This document shows, in pieces, positions 9,405 to 16,801 of a stretch of DNA of 38,263 nucleotides. The stretch spans positions 1 to 38,263 of the forward strand of contig JANYBU010000359.1 of NCBI GenBank assembly GCA_025360665.1. The letters are read 5' to 3'. How positions within the stretch are numbered: the stretch's first letter is position 1; each line of letters opens with the position of its first letter. This stretch comes from Nitrospira sp. (lineage in GTDB: Bacteria > Nitrospirota > Nitrospiria > Nitrospirales > Nitrospiraceae). Position numbers and translations under genes: made by a program. The notes beneath the pieces are model-generated. The model saw only the letters and a list, made by a program, of their open reading frames with translations. It was not told the origin of the DNA and did not search any database.

Positions 9405-10166
9405 ATGAACTCCCCGGCTCGCCCACTGACATCGCTGTGGATGACGTGCGTCATACTCATCCACTCTCTGGTTGCCATCCCCGGATGCATCGGTGACTCT
9501 CATGATCCCACACGCCAGGCCGAGCGAGACAGGATGGTGAGCGAGCAGATCATTTCCCGTGACATCAAGGACCAGGCCGTCCTCGCCGCGATGCGTCGCA
9601 TTCCCCGGCATAGATTTGTTCCTGCCCTCTACTCCGCGTTCGCCTACAACGACGGGCCTCTCCCGATCGGCCACGGCCAGACCATCTCGCAACCCTTTGT
9701 CGTCGCGCTCATGACCGAAGCACTCGCATTGCAGGGCGCGAAAAAGGTGCTTGAGGTTGGAACCGGTTCGGGGTACCAGGCTGCAATCCTGGCCGAGATT
9801 GTGCCCAATGTCTTCACTATCGAAATCGTCGAGCCCCTGGCGACAGAGGCGGCACAGACACTGGCGGAACTTGGCTACCGCAACATCCGCACGCGCATCG
9901 GTGACGGCTATCAGGGCTGGCCGGAGGAAGCCCCCTTCGACGCCATCATCGTGACCGCCTCGTCCGAGCAGGTGCCGCAGCCGCTCCTGGATCAACTCGC
10001 CGTTGGAGGGCGCCTGGTTCTCCCGGTCGGCAAAGCCTTTCAGGAACTTCAGGAATTGGTCCTCTATCGCCGCACCACGAAGGGCTATGAACGCTCACGG
10101 CTCGCGCTTGTTCGCTTTGTTCCACTGATCCGCAAAGACCAATCCACCCAACCAGATAAGCGGTAA
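9405..10166 (+). CDS. pcm: protein-L-isoaspartate O-methyltransferase with N-terminal signal/lipobox-like sequence
   Basis: RDIKDQAVLAAMRRIPRHRFVP...AYNDGPLPIGHGQTISQPFVVALMTEAL...VLEVGTGSGYQAAILAEI; N-terminus SLWMTCVILIHSLVAIPGC. Confidence 0.92.
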   Translation: MNSPARPLTSLWMTCVILIHSLVAIPGCIGDSHDPTRQAERDRMVSEQIISRDIKDQAVLAAMRRIPRHRFVPALYSAFAYNDGPLPIGHGQTISQPFVVALMTEALALQGAKKVLEVGTGSGYQAAILAEIVPNVFTIEIVEPLATEAAQTLAELGYRNIRTRIGDGYQGWPEEAPFDAIIVTASSEQVPQPLLDQLAVGGRLVLPVGKAFQELQELVLYRRTTKGYERSRLALVRFVPLIRKDQSTQPDKR

Positions 10167-10169
10167 CCG

Positions 10170-11513
10170 ATGGATTCGCCTCGCTCGGAACTGCCGCGCC
10201 GCATCGGAATTTTTACCGCCGGCTGTCTGTTGGTCAGTAATGTCGTCGGGAGCGGCATCTTCACGACGACCGGATTTATGGCTCGCGATCTCGGCAATCC
10301 AGGACTGATCTTGGCGATCTGGTTCTTCGGTGCCTTGCTGGCCCTCTCGGGAGCGCTGTCGTACAGCGAGTTAGGAACGGCTCTGCCGGTCGCGGGAGGA
10401 GAATACGCCTACCTGCGCCGCGCCTACGGTCCACTTGTCGGATTCCTCAGCGGATGGACATCGTTCACGATCGGCTTCAGCGCCGCCATCGCGGCAGGGG
10501 CCATGAGCTTTGCCGCATACCTGCTTCAGATTGTTCCTTTCCACAGTGAAAACGGCCCCCTCTCAACGGGGATTGCGTTGACGCTGATCTGGGTCGTCAC
10601 CGGGTTTCATCTCGCCGGCGTCGGCTCCGGTGGATTCCTGCAACGGCTGCTGACCATGCTGAACATCGGAGCGATTCTGATCCTCGTCGTCGGAGTGCTG
10701 ATGCTCGGGGAGGGAAACTGGAGCTACTTCAGTCTCTCCGCACCGGACATCACCCCCGGCTTTGGAACGACGATGGTCTCGCTGATTTTCGTCACCTACG
10801 CCTACTCAGGCTGGAATGCGGCGGCCTATGTGGCGGGAGAAATCGTCGATCCCGGACGCACCATCCCGCGGGCCATGATCGGCGGCACTCTCTTCGTGGG
10901 GTTGCTGTATCTTGTCGTGAACGGGATCTATCTCTATGCGTTACCCGTCACTGAGCTAGGGCAACCACCGATCCTCCCCGTGGCGAACAAAGTGGCCGCG
11001 GCCATGCTAGGACCCACAGGCACCATCTTGGTAACGGTCCTTCTCTGCCTCTCAATCGCCGGAGCCGTGAGCGCGATGGTGTGGACCGGACCCCGCGTGT
11101 ATTATGCCATGGCGCAAGACGGCTTGATTCCCTCCCTCTTCGCGAAAACCCCTGGCACGCAACAGGCGCCGATCAACGCCATCCTTCTGCAAAGCCTGTG
11201 GGCCTCAGCCCTGATTGTGTCGGGGAGCTTCGAACGGCTGGTGATCTACAGCGGCACCGTGCTCATGATCTTCAACGCCCTTGCAGTGGGAGCATTACTG
11301 ATCCTGCGTCGGCAAGAGCCGACTCTTCCCCGTCCCTATCGCACCCCTCTCTACCCGTTTGTCCCGGCATTCTATCTTCTTGTGTCGACCGTGATCGTTG
11401 GGGCAGCACTCTATGAGCGTCCGGTAGAAGGGGGTCTGGGCATCGCAACCGTCTTAGCCGGAACGCCGCTGTACTTGCTATGGCGCAGGCTGAGTAGCGG
11501 TAGCCACTCTTGA
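10170..11513 (+). CDS. APC family amino acid permease
   Basis: VVGSGIFTTTGFMARDLGNPGLILAIWFFGALLALSGALSYSELGTALPVAGGEYAYLRRAYGPLVGFLSGW; about 12 TM helices. Confidence 0.92.
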   Translation: MDSPRSELPRRIGIFTAGCLLVSNVVGSGIFTTTGFMARDLGNPGLILAIWFFGALLALSGALSYSELGTALPVAGGEYAYLRRAYGPLVGFLSGWTSFTIGFSAAIAAGAMSFAAYLLQIVPFHSENGPLSTGIALTLIWVVTGFHLAGVGSGGFLQRLLTMLNIGAILILVVGVLMLGEGNWSYFSLSAPDITPGFGTTMVSLIFVTYAYSGWNAAAYVAGEIVDPGRTIPRAMIGGTLFVGLLYLVVNGIYLYALPVTELGQPPILPVANKVAAAMLGPTGTILVTVLLCLSIAGAVSAMVWTGPRVYYAMAQDGLIPSLFAKTPGTQQAPINAILLQSLWASALIVSGSFERLVIYSGTVLMIFNALAVGALLILRRQEPTLPRPYRTPLYPFVPAFYLLVSTVIVGAALYERPVEGGLGIATVLAGTPLYLLWRRLSSGSHS

Positions 11514-11574
11514 AGCGAGGCCGAGATCGAGGCGACGGTTAAGCAAAGGTTCGGTCAGATTAAAGAGGTCAATC

Positions 11575-11673
11575 CCTTTGTTTGCCCCGACCGATGTGAG
11601 GTGTGAGTTTTGCGGCCAGCGTTATCCCTTCAGCCTGGGAGAGCTGACGCGCCTGATGGAGGAGGGCCGCTGA
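11575..11673 (+). pseudogene. C-terminal relic of Hsp33 (HslO)
   Basis: Frame reads ...VRCEFCGQRYPFSLGELTRLMEEGR*, matching the Hsp33 C-terminal CxxC zinc motif; the rest of the gene is absent. Confidence 0.55.
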
Positions 11674-11805
11674 CAAGCCGGCCAAGCTTGGCCAACCGGT
11701 AGCCAAACGGGAAAATCATCGCCATAGAAAAGACTCCCGGTACATTGTCTATTTCTACTCGATGCGCGCCAAATCCTCCATCCCCCTCCCAGGCTTAGCG
11801 TCGGT

Positions 11806-12108
11806 TCATCCCTTTCTCTTCGGATCAATGTGCTTCGTCCATTCATCCATCGTCGTGACCGGATGAATGCCCCCGGTTTGGGTCGGGGCCAACGGCTCGA
11901 AAAACTCCAGCATGGATTGATAGTCTTTAGCCTGGACAGTGATGTAGTAGGTATGTTCCGTGACTGCCACATAGCCGCTCAGGATCTTGATTCCTTTCTT
12001 TGCGGCGAGATCGCGTTTTGCCCAGAATTCATTGAGCATAGTGGCTCCTTCTTTACTTCTTCCAGGGCAATTCTCAGGTGTGTGAGTCCAATGGGCTACA
12101 AATAGCAT
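11806..12108 (-). CDS. DUF3303-like small protein
   Basis: MLFVAHWTHTPENCPGRSKEG...GIKILSGYVAVTEHTYYITVQAKDYQSMLEFFEPLAPTQTGGIHPVTTMDEWTK. Confidence 0.7.
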   Translation of the reverse strand: MLFVAHWTHTPENCPGRSKEGATMLNEFWAKRDLAAKKGIKILSGYVAVTEHTYYITVQAKDYQSMLEFFEPLAPTQTGGIHPVTTMDEWTKHIDPKRKG

Positions 12109-12709
12109 CCCGTCGCCGTCCATCATGAGTTACCTCCATCTGTTCGGAATTAACTATCTTCCCTTCCCTCGACAGCAAGCGCTGTGCCTTTCCGACATCA
12201 CAACTGATCAGGGAAGATATGTTGAGAAATGACCGTGATTGAAGGGAAGGAGAACAAACATGTGTCAGAGGCGCATCATCGAGAGAGGAATGCTGCAACA
12301 GTGGCAGACTTATTAAGGGGGCAAATGGCTACAAAATGAAGGTTGGGTCTGACGGCCAGGCGATTCCGGGCGACTTCTGGTTGCGCCCCAGGACTACGTT
12401 GAAGAAGCCAGGCTGACAAACTGCCGGCCAAGGCCTGAGCGAGCCCTCGCCTCGGTGCCTCCCGGAGCGACCCTTTCTGACTCATCCGGATGGAACCTTC
12501 GGAAATTCCTTCGCGGACTCAGTCAGTTTCCGCTTTCCATTCCGGCTGAGTCTCGATGGGCCCCCGCTCCTCCGGCAAAGTCGGCAGAAGCCGCTCACAC
12601 CCTGATTTCTTCAGCAACCTTTCGCGGTGCAATGCTAGTAGCAAAGAGGAAATCCTCTCACCTACCACTAGGAGAACTAAGCCCATCACTTCAGGGAGAT
12701 TTACGACAC

Positions 12710-12771
12710 ATCTAACGACCCGCTTCAGGGGTGCGCCGCTTGCGGCGCGCCCCTGCAAGCGAATGTTGGAC
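12710..12771 (-). other. attC-like recombination site 1
   Basis: ATCTAAC ... GTTGGAC boxes around the imperfect palindrome cgcttcaggggtgcgccgcttgcggcgcgcccctgcaagcg; one extra base in the right arm is consistent with minus-strand orientation. Confidence 0.8.
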
Positions 12772-12778
12772 GGCGATT

Positions 12779-13273
12779 TCATTTCGGTAGTGCATCGCGC
12801 CACTGTGTCAGGAACGGGATGAGATTCGCGAACCGAGCTGGATGTGGGGTAAGGATCTCGTACAGCATGTTAGTAACTGGATATGAGCTGTTGGTGTCGA
12901 CGCCGAGACTAGAGATCACTTCGAGCGTTTGCGCTGCTTGAGTCGTTGGTACATCGAGAGACCACTCAGGACTGTGTTTCCAGTGATTGGCAGCAGCATT
13001 TATAAGTTGGGCCATGGATCGGCCCGTCCTATGCTTTGGACCAAGTGCTAGAGCTTCGCGCTTCTTGTTCTTCAGCTGGCTCCGACTCGCTACTGCCGTA
13101 ACATACATTTGGCACGCGACGAAGCCAAACCCGGAGATGTACTCCATCTCATCAAAGATTCCAAACGCATCTGGATCTGGGCTTGCGTGAGCCTTTCCAT
13201 TCAGGCGGTCGAGACTCGCATCGACCAAAGCCGCCGCAGCACTGAGAAAATCCAGATCGAAATCTAAGATCAT
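12779..13273 (-). CDS. hypothetical protein (cassette gene)
   Basis: MILDFDLDFLSAAAALVDASLDRLNG...; lies between attC-like sites 1 and 2; no family recognised. Confidence 0.65.
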   Translation of the reverse strand: MILDFDLDFLSAAAALVDASLDRLNGKAHASPDPDAFGIFDEMEYISGFGFVACQMYVTAVASRSQLKNKKREALALGPKHRTGRSMAQLINAAANHWKHSPEWSLDVPTTQAAQTLEVISSLGVDTNSSYPVTNMLYEILTPHPARFANLIPFLTQWRDALPK

Positions 13274-13303
13274 GATCTGCTTCCGCCCCGTTCCCGTCAC
13301 CAG

Positions 13304-13361
13304 CTAACGCTCCGGCTGACCCACGGGCGGACACCCCAGCGGGTCCAGCCGGATGTTAGCC
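13304..13361 (-). other. attC-like recombination site 2
   Basis: AGCTAAC ... GTTAGCC; stem ccggctgaccc / gggtccagccgg with one extra base in the right arm. Confidence 0.72.
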
Positions 13362-13392
13362 GGTCTGCACTGGATAGGGTTCATCCTCACAC

Positions 13393-14193
13393 CTACGTCC
13401 CATGAACCCGGCTATCAATGTAGTGAAGGAGTGTCCGAACCGAATTGATGACAAGCATGGCCTCGGGTTCAGCCAACAGGGATTCGTTCGGATGTGCCAA
13501 GCTCGACCGGTTACGGAGCGGGTTAAGGGCATCAACGATCATTGCCACGGCGCGGGTAACCCGGAGCAACTCCTCTTGCCTGCCTGCTTCACCACCAAAA
13601 GCAGGATGACGTTCACGGATCGCCTTGAACAACTGTGTGATTCCCGGGTCGTCACCGAGCACCTCAATACTTGCCTTCTTGCAGACCGCGAGCAGAAAGC
13701 CGTGAAACGCCGTGTGAACACGGTCCACGCCACTGGTCGCGCCACGTGACGCGATGAGTTGCTCAGCATCCTTCAGCGCCTGTTCGACAGCATCCGACGT
13801 TATCTGGGGAGAAGCTGATGATACCGGAGCCGGGCCCTCCTTCTTGTCGAGAGCAACGGCAATGAACCGAACGTATGGGCCGATCTCTGAAAGGGTCTCC
13901 GCAAGGGTTCGGAACGATGCCTTAGAAGCGGGGTCTCGCTCGCGCTCGGCTAAATCGACGTACTGCGCCATCGGAGCTGAAAGATAGAGCACGCTGAATT
14001 CATCACCGAAAGAGTTAGTGCCTTCGTGGAGTGCAAACGGATATTCCTCCAAGAGGCGTGCGGCGTGTTCCGCGCGCCGCGCGCGCAGCAGTCGCACTGC
14101 AGTGTTCCGCAGTTGAGTCCATTCTTCGCGGTCGAGCGCTTCGCCTAGGAGCTGAATCTCGCCCGACCCGCTAGCTCTGTAGAGGCTAATCAA
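13393..14193 (-). CDS. abortive-infection-like (Abi-C domain) protein, cassette gene
   Basis: C-terminus FHGFLLAVCKKASIEVLGDDPGITQLFKAIRERHP...ILDALNPLRNRSSLAHPN-like segment characteristic of Abi_C (PF14355). Confidence 0.65.
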   Translation of the reverse strand: MISLYRASGSGEIQLLGEALDREEWTQLRNTAVRLLRARRAEHAARLLEEYPFALHEGTNSFGDEFSVLYLSAPMAQYVDLAERERDPASKASFRTLAETLSEIGPYVRFIAVALDKKEGPAPVSSASPQITSDAVEQALKDAEQLIASRGATSGVDRVHTAFHGFLLAVCKKASIEVLGDDPGITQLFKAIRERHPAFGGEAGRQEELLRVTRAVAMIVDALNPLRNRSSLAHPNESLLAEPEAMLVINSVRTLLHYIDSRVHGT

Positions 14194-14214
14194 TGTCGCG
14201 CTCTAAGCATATCC

Positions 14215-14295
14215 AGCTAACGTTCGCAATAACTGGCACCCAAACAGCAAGCGCAGCGCCGCTGTTTGGGCGTCCGGTTCATTACGGTGTTAGAC
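14215..14295 (-). other. attC-like recombination site 3
   Basis: AGCTAAC ... GTTAGAC with central stem ccaaacagc / gctgtttgg. Confidence 0.72.
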
Positions 14296-14310
14296 GACGG
14301 GTACAACACG

Positions 14311-15192
14311 TCACTCGTGATCGGCGGAGTTGATTATCCCGCGTTCCCCTCTCTTGGCCCAGTCATTCCAGTAGTCCATGCGGCGGACGAGAAAGTCTTT
14401 CCGGGCTTGGGACATGTAGGGGTTTGTCTCAATTGCAGTGTCTAGACCGCGCAGGAGTGCGCGGTCCTCGGCAAGACCTGGAATCCATTTGAGAGTAGGG
14501 GGGACGGAAACAGCCGTAAAAATACCTTTCACATTGGGCCTCATGCACACAAGCTGATGTGCATTTGGATTGGGTCGAAGGCGGTCGTATGTCATAGTCA
14601 CGATGTCGTCTGCGTGCAGATAGGTGCGTTTCTCCGTAAGATTCGGGCTGGCGTTTGCTTCCTCGCGACGGCCATAGATCAGAAGGTAGGACGGCCGGAA
14701 CCGGCGTCGGCACCATGCTTCTCGATCCAGTCCATAGAGGGCTTTGAACGCTTCAACATTGCGCGAGACGCCAAACCACGCTTTCCATTCAGCTATCTGA
14801 TTGAGAGCATGGGTTAGCTGTGCGGTTTGATTTCCGGAGTCAGTAAACCAACGTTTACCTGGAGCCTCAATCTCGATGAGCACAGGCTCCTCTGTTTCGC
14901 TGTTCAAAGACAGCCACATAAAATCGGGGAAGCGACGGTCGTATGAGGGAAGCGGGGGTTGCGATATGAGCCCACAAAGCCATGGATAATGTCCGCTCTC
15001 GTTCCCCAGAAGGTTGAAGGCGCCGGGCATCATGGAGGGGTGCCGTTCAAGGAAGGCTTGCATTGCCTTCTCGCCCGGTGGCTCGCCGTTTAAAAATGCG
15101 TCCCACTCCGCCACAATGAGACGCTCGTAGGCCTCCCATTTCATCGCCGGCTCTGGAGGAGTTTCAATCTGATATGTTCGCTCGAACTTCAT
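14311..15192 (-). CDS. DUF4263 / Shedu (SduA)-like nuclease domain protein, cassette gene
   Basis: AMQAFLERHPSMM...RRFPDFMWLSLNSETEEPVLIEIEAPGKRWFTDSGNQTAQLTHALNQIAEWKAWF: PD-(D/E)xK-like core with conserved Q...EWK. Confidence 0.72.
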   Translation of the reverse strand: MKFERTYQIETPPEPAMKWEAYERLIVAEWDAFLNGEPPGEKAMQAFLERHPSMMPGAFNLLGNESGHYPWLCGLISQPPLPSYDRRFPDFMWLSLNSETEEPVLIEIEAPGKRWFTDSGNQTAQLTHALNQIAEWKAWFGVSRNVEAFKALYGLDREAWCRRRFRPSYLLIYGRREEANASPNLTEKRTYLHADDIVTMTYDRLRPNPNAHQLVCMRPNVKGIFTAVSVPPTLKWIPGLAEDRALLRGLDTAIETNPYMSQARKDFLVRRMDYWNDWAKRGERGIINSADHE

Positions 15193-15283
15193 CCCACTTC
15201 TCAGCAGCCACGTTCTGTCGTCTAACTAGTAAATCTGCCGCGACCTACCTGTCCAGCATAGCAAGGCAGCCTCAACAATCGAG

Positions 15284-15446
15284 TGCGGGCAAGTCTACTT
15301 CAAAGCCCAATGGTTATCCACCACTCTGGCTGGTGTCTGCCGCCGGGATAGGCCGCGAATCTGCGGCCTATCCAGCTATCAGCCCGCAGCCTATCTCTGC
15401 CGACCCGCTTTCATCAAAAGAGACGATCGTCCGGGCTGTCGCCTCG
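15284..15446. repeat. about 160-bp direct repeat, copy 1
   Basis: tgcgggcaagtctacttcaaagcccaatggttatccaccactctggctggtg... closely matches 16376-16537. Confidence 0.9.
15346..15373. terminator. perfect hairpin inside direct repeat copy 1
   Basis: ggataggccgc-gaatct-gcggcctatcc, 11-bp stem; no clear U tract, so function uncertain. Confidence 0.35.
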
Positions 15447-15551
15447 GTCTGCTACGGTTCGGGACCTGTGCCACAGAAAAGGCTCTCGGCACATTTTCTG
15501 TATCAGTCTTGGATTGCGTCAGGATGGGCGGGCATGAAGAAACTTGGGGCA

Positions 15552-15610
15552 GGCTAACGGCTGCGCTTAGCCGCCAAGTTTACTGCGTCGGCTGGAGCGC
15601 CTTGTTACTG
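15552..15610 (-). other. attC-like recombination site 4 (weaker)
   Basis: GGCTAAC ... GTTACTG with imperfect stem ggctgcgcttagccg / cggctggagcgcc. Confidence 0.5.
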
Positions 15611-15920
15611 ATGTTCCTGACCGCTCAGTACGCGACTCAAGCCATTTCTTGAATGAGACTTGACTCTCGCCAGAAGGCTTCCCGGCCAATAGACCTTCAA
15701 CACTGATATCTTCGTCAAGTTCCTCCCAATGAACCCCGTGGCCCTTACCAATTAATCTCCACGTATTTCGTTCGTCCAGAGTTGCATGGAGTAGTCTGGG
15801 AAACCAAGCGAGGGGAACCGAGATGGTCCGGCCATCATACAGCTCCACAACTAAGGTGTCGCTAGTTACTGTTACAGATTCGGCACGTGGAACCTCAAGG
15901 TCAACTCCTGAAGTATTCAT
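15567..15920 (-). CDS. DUF2442 protein
   Basis: VEVPRAESVTVTSDTLVVELYDGRTISVPLAWFPRLLHATLDERNTWRLIGKGHGVHWEELDEDISVEGLLAGKPS. Confidence 0.88.
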   Translation of the reverse strand: MNTSGVDLEVPRAESVTVTSDTLVVELYDGRTISVPLAWFPRLLHATLDERNTWRLIGKGHGVHWEELDEDISVEGLLAGKPSGESQVSFKKWLESRTERSGTSVTRRSSRRSKLGG

Positions 15921-16137
15921 TCCAAGCCTCCATGAGCTGCATGTGATGATCCCTGATGATTTTGTGGTTTCGACTGAGTTCTGCTCGATTAAAGCCACCG
16001 CTTCTTTGCAACCTGATAGGGTCGAGCCAGAACTTGGCGATCTTGTCCTCACGCTCGACGTGAATGTGTTGCGGTTCATCGCGATCGCCGGCGTAGAAGA
16101 ACAATCGATACGCGCCCACCTTGAGTACTGTTGTCAT
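15901..16137 (-). CDS. DUF4160 protein
   Basis: YRLFFYAGDRDEPQHIHVEREDKIAKFWLDPIRLQRSGGFNRAELSRNHKIIRDHHMQLMEAWNEYF; overlaps DUF2442 by 20 nt. Confidence 0.9.
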   Translation of the reverse strand: MTTVLKVGAYRLFFYAGDRDEPQHIHVEREDKIAKFWLDPIRLQRSGGFNRAELSRNHKIIRDHHMQLMEAWNEYFRS

Positions 16138-16154
16138 TTACTCTTTGTCTCTAA

Positions 16155-16342
16155 CCCGCATTATTCATGAACGCTTCTGCTGCAATCGCCGATCCGCTGC
16201 TCCGACGAGCCTTCGGTCGGCGGGCTCGCCCCTCGGACCCTCAACGTACTGCACGAGTACGCCTCAGATCCTCTGGGCTCCGCGCGCCGCTCTCGCGACG
16301 CGGCTCAGCGATTTCGCGACGAACCGTCATGAATAATGTGGG
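16155..16342. repeat. MITE-like repeat family 1, copy B
   Basis: Ends cccgcattattcatga / tcatgaataatgtggg; body shares cttctgctgcaatcgccgat and gatttcgcgacgaaccg with copy C. Confidence 0.82.
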
Positions 16343-16375
16343 CTAACTGCTCTCTCGCCTAACTACTAAATCTGT

Positions 16376-16537
16376 TGCGGGCAAGTCTACTTCAAAGCCC
16401 AATGGTTATCCACCAGTCTGGCCGGTGCCAGCCGACGGGTTATACTGCGAAGCCTGTAGCCTATCCAGCTATCAGCCCGCAGCCTACCTCTGCCAACCCA
16501 CTTTTATCAGAGACGATCGGCTGGGCTATTGCGTCAA
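16376..16537. repeat. about 160-bp direct repeat, copy 2
   Basis: tgcgggcaagtctacttcaaagcccaatggttatccaccagtctggccggtg...; preceded by cctaactactaaatctg as copy 1 is by tctaactagtaaatctg. Confidence 0.9.
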
Positions 16538-16597
16538 ACCTTCAATACCGCTGGCGGACGCTTTCAACAGCTTGCCCGCCTGCCTTCGACCGAAAAC

Positions 16598-16780
16598 CTA
16601 TTCCGGCTTAATCGACAAGAACAACGTGGCTTTCCCTCTCATGATCAGCATGAGCACCCCTTGCTTGGGTGAGAGACCGCGAACCAGTCGTTCAAAATCC
16701 TCCACGGACCGAACCGGCTTGCGGTTGATTTCTCGAATCACATCCCCCTCCCGCAGCCCGGCGCGACGGAAAGGAGAATG
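16598..16780 (-). pseudogene. C-terminal PDZ relic of a DegP/HtrA-type protease
   Basis: Minus frame SHSPFRRAGLREGDVIREINRKPVRSVEDFERLVRGLSPKQGVLMLIMRGKATLFLSIKPE*; in-frame stop just upstream. Confidence 0.75.
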
Positions 16781-16801
16781 GCTCTACGCTGGTTATCCGT
16801 A

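Noticed and set aside
11622-11972. 116-aa minus-strand ORF
   Set aside because: Out-of-frame shadow of the DUF3303-like gene and neighbouring non-coding DNA; Arg/Ser/Trp-rich.
12130-12700. Possible coding region between the DUF3303 gene and the first attC
   Set aside because: Only short frames with no recognisable motifs or ribosome-binding sites.
15284-16537. Direct repeats considered as CRISPR or IS ends
   Set aside because: Only two long diverged copies, no spacers, no transposase between them.
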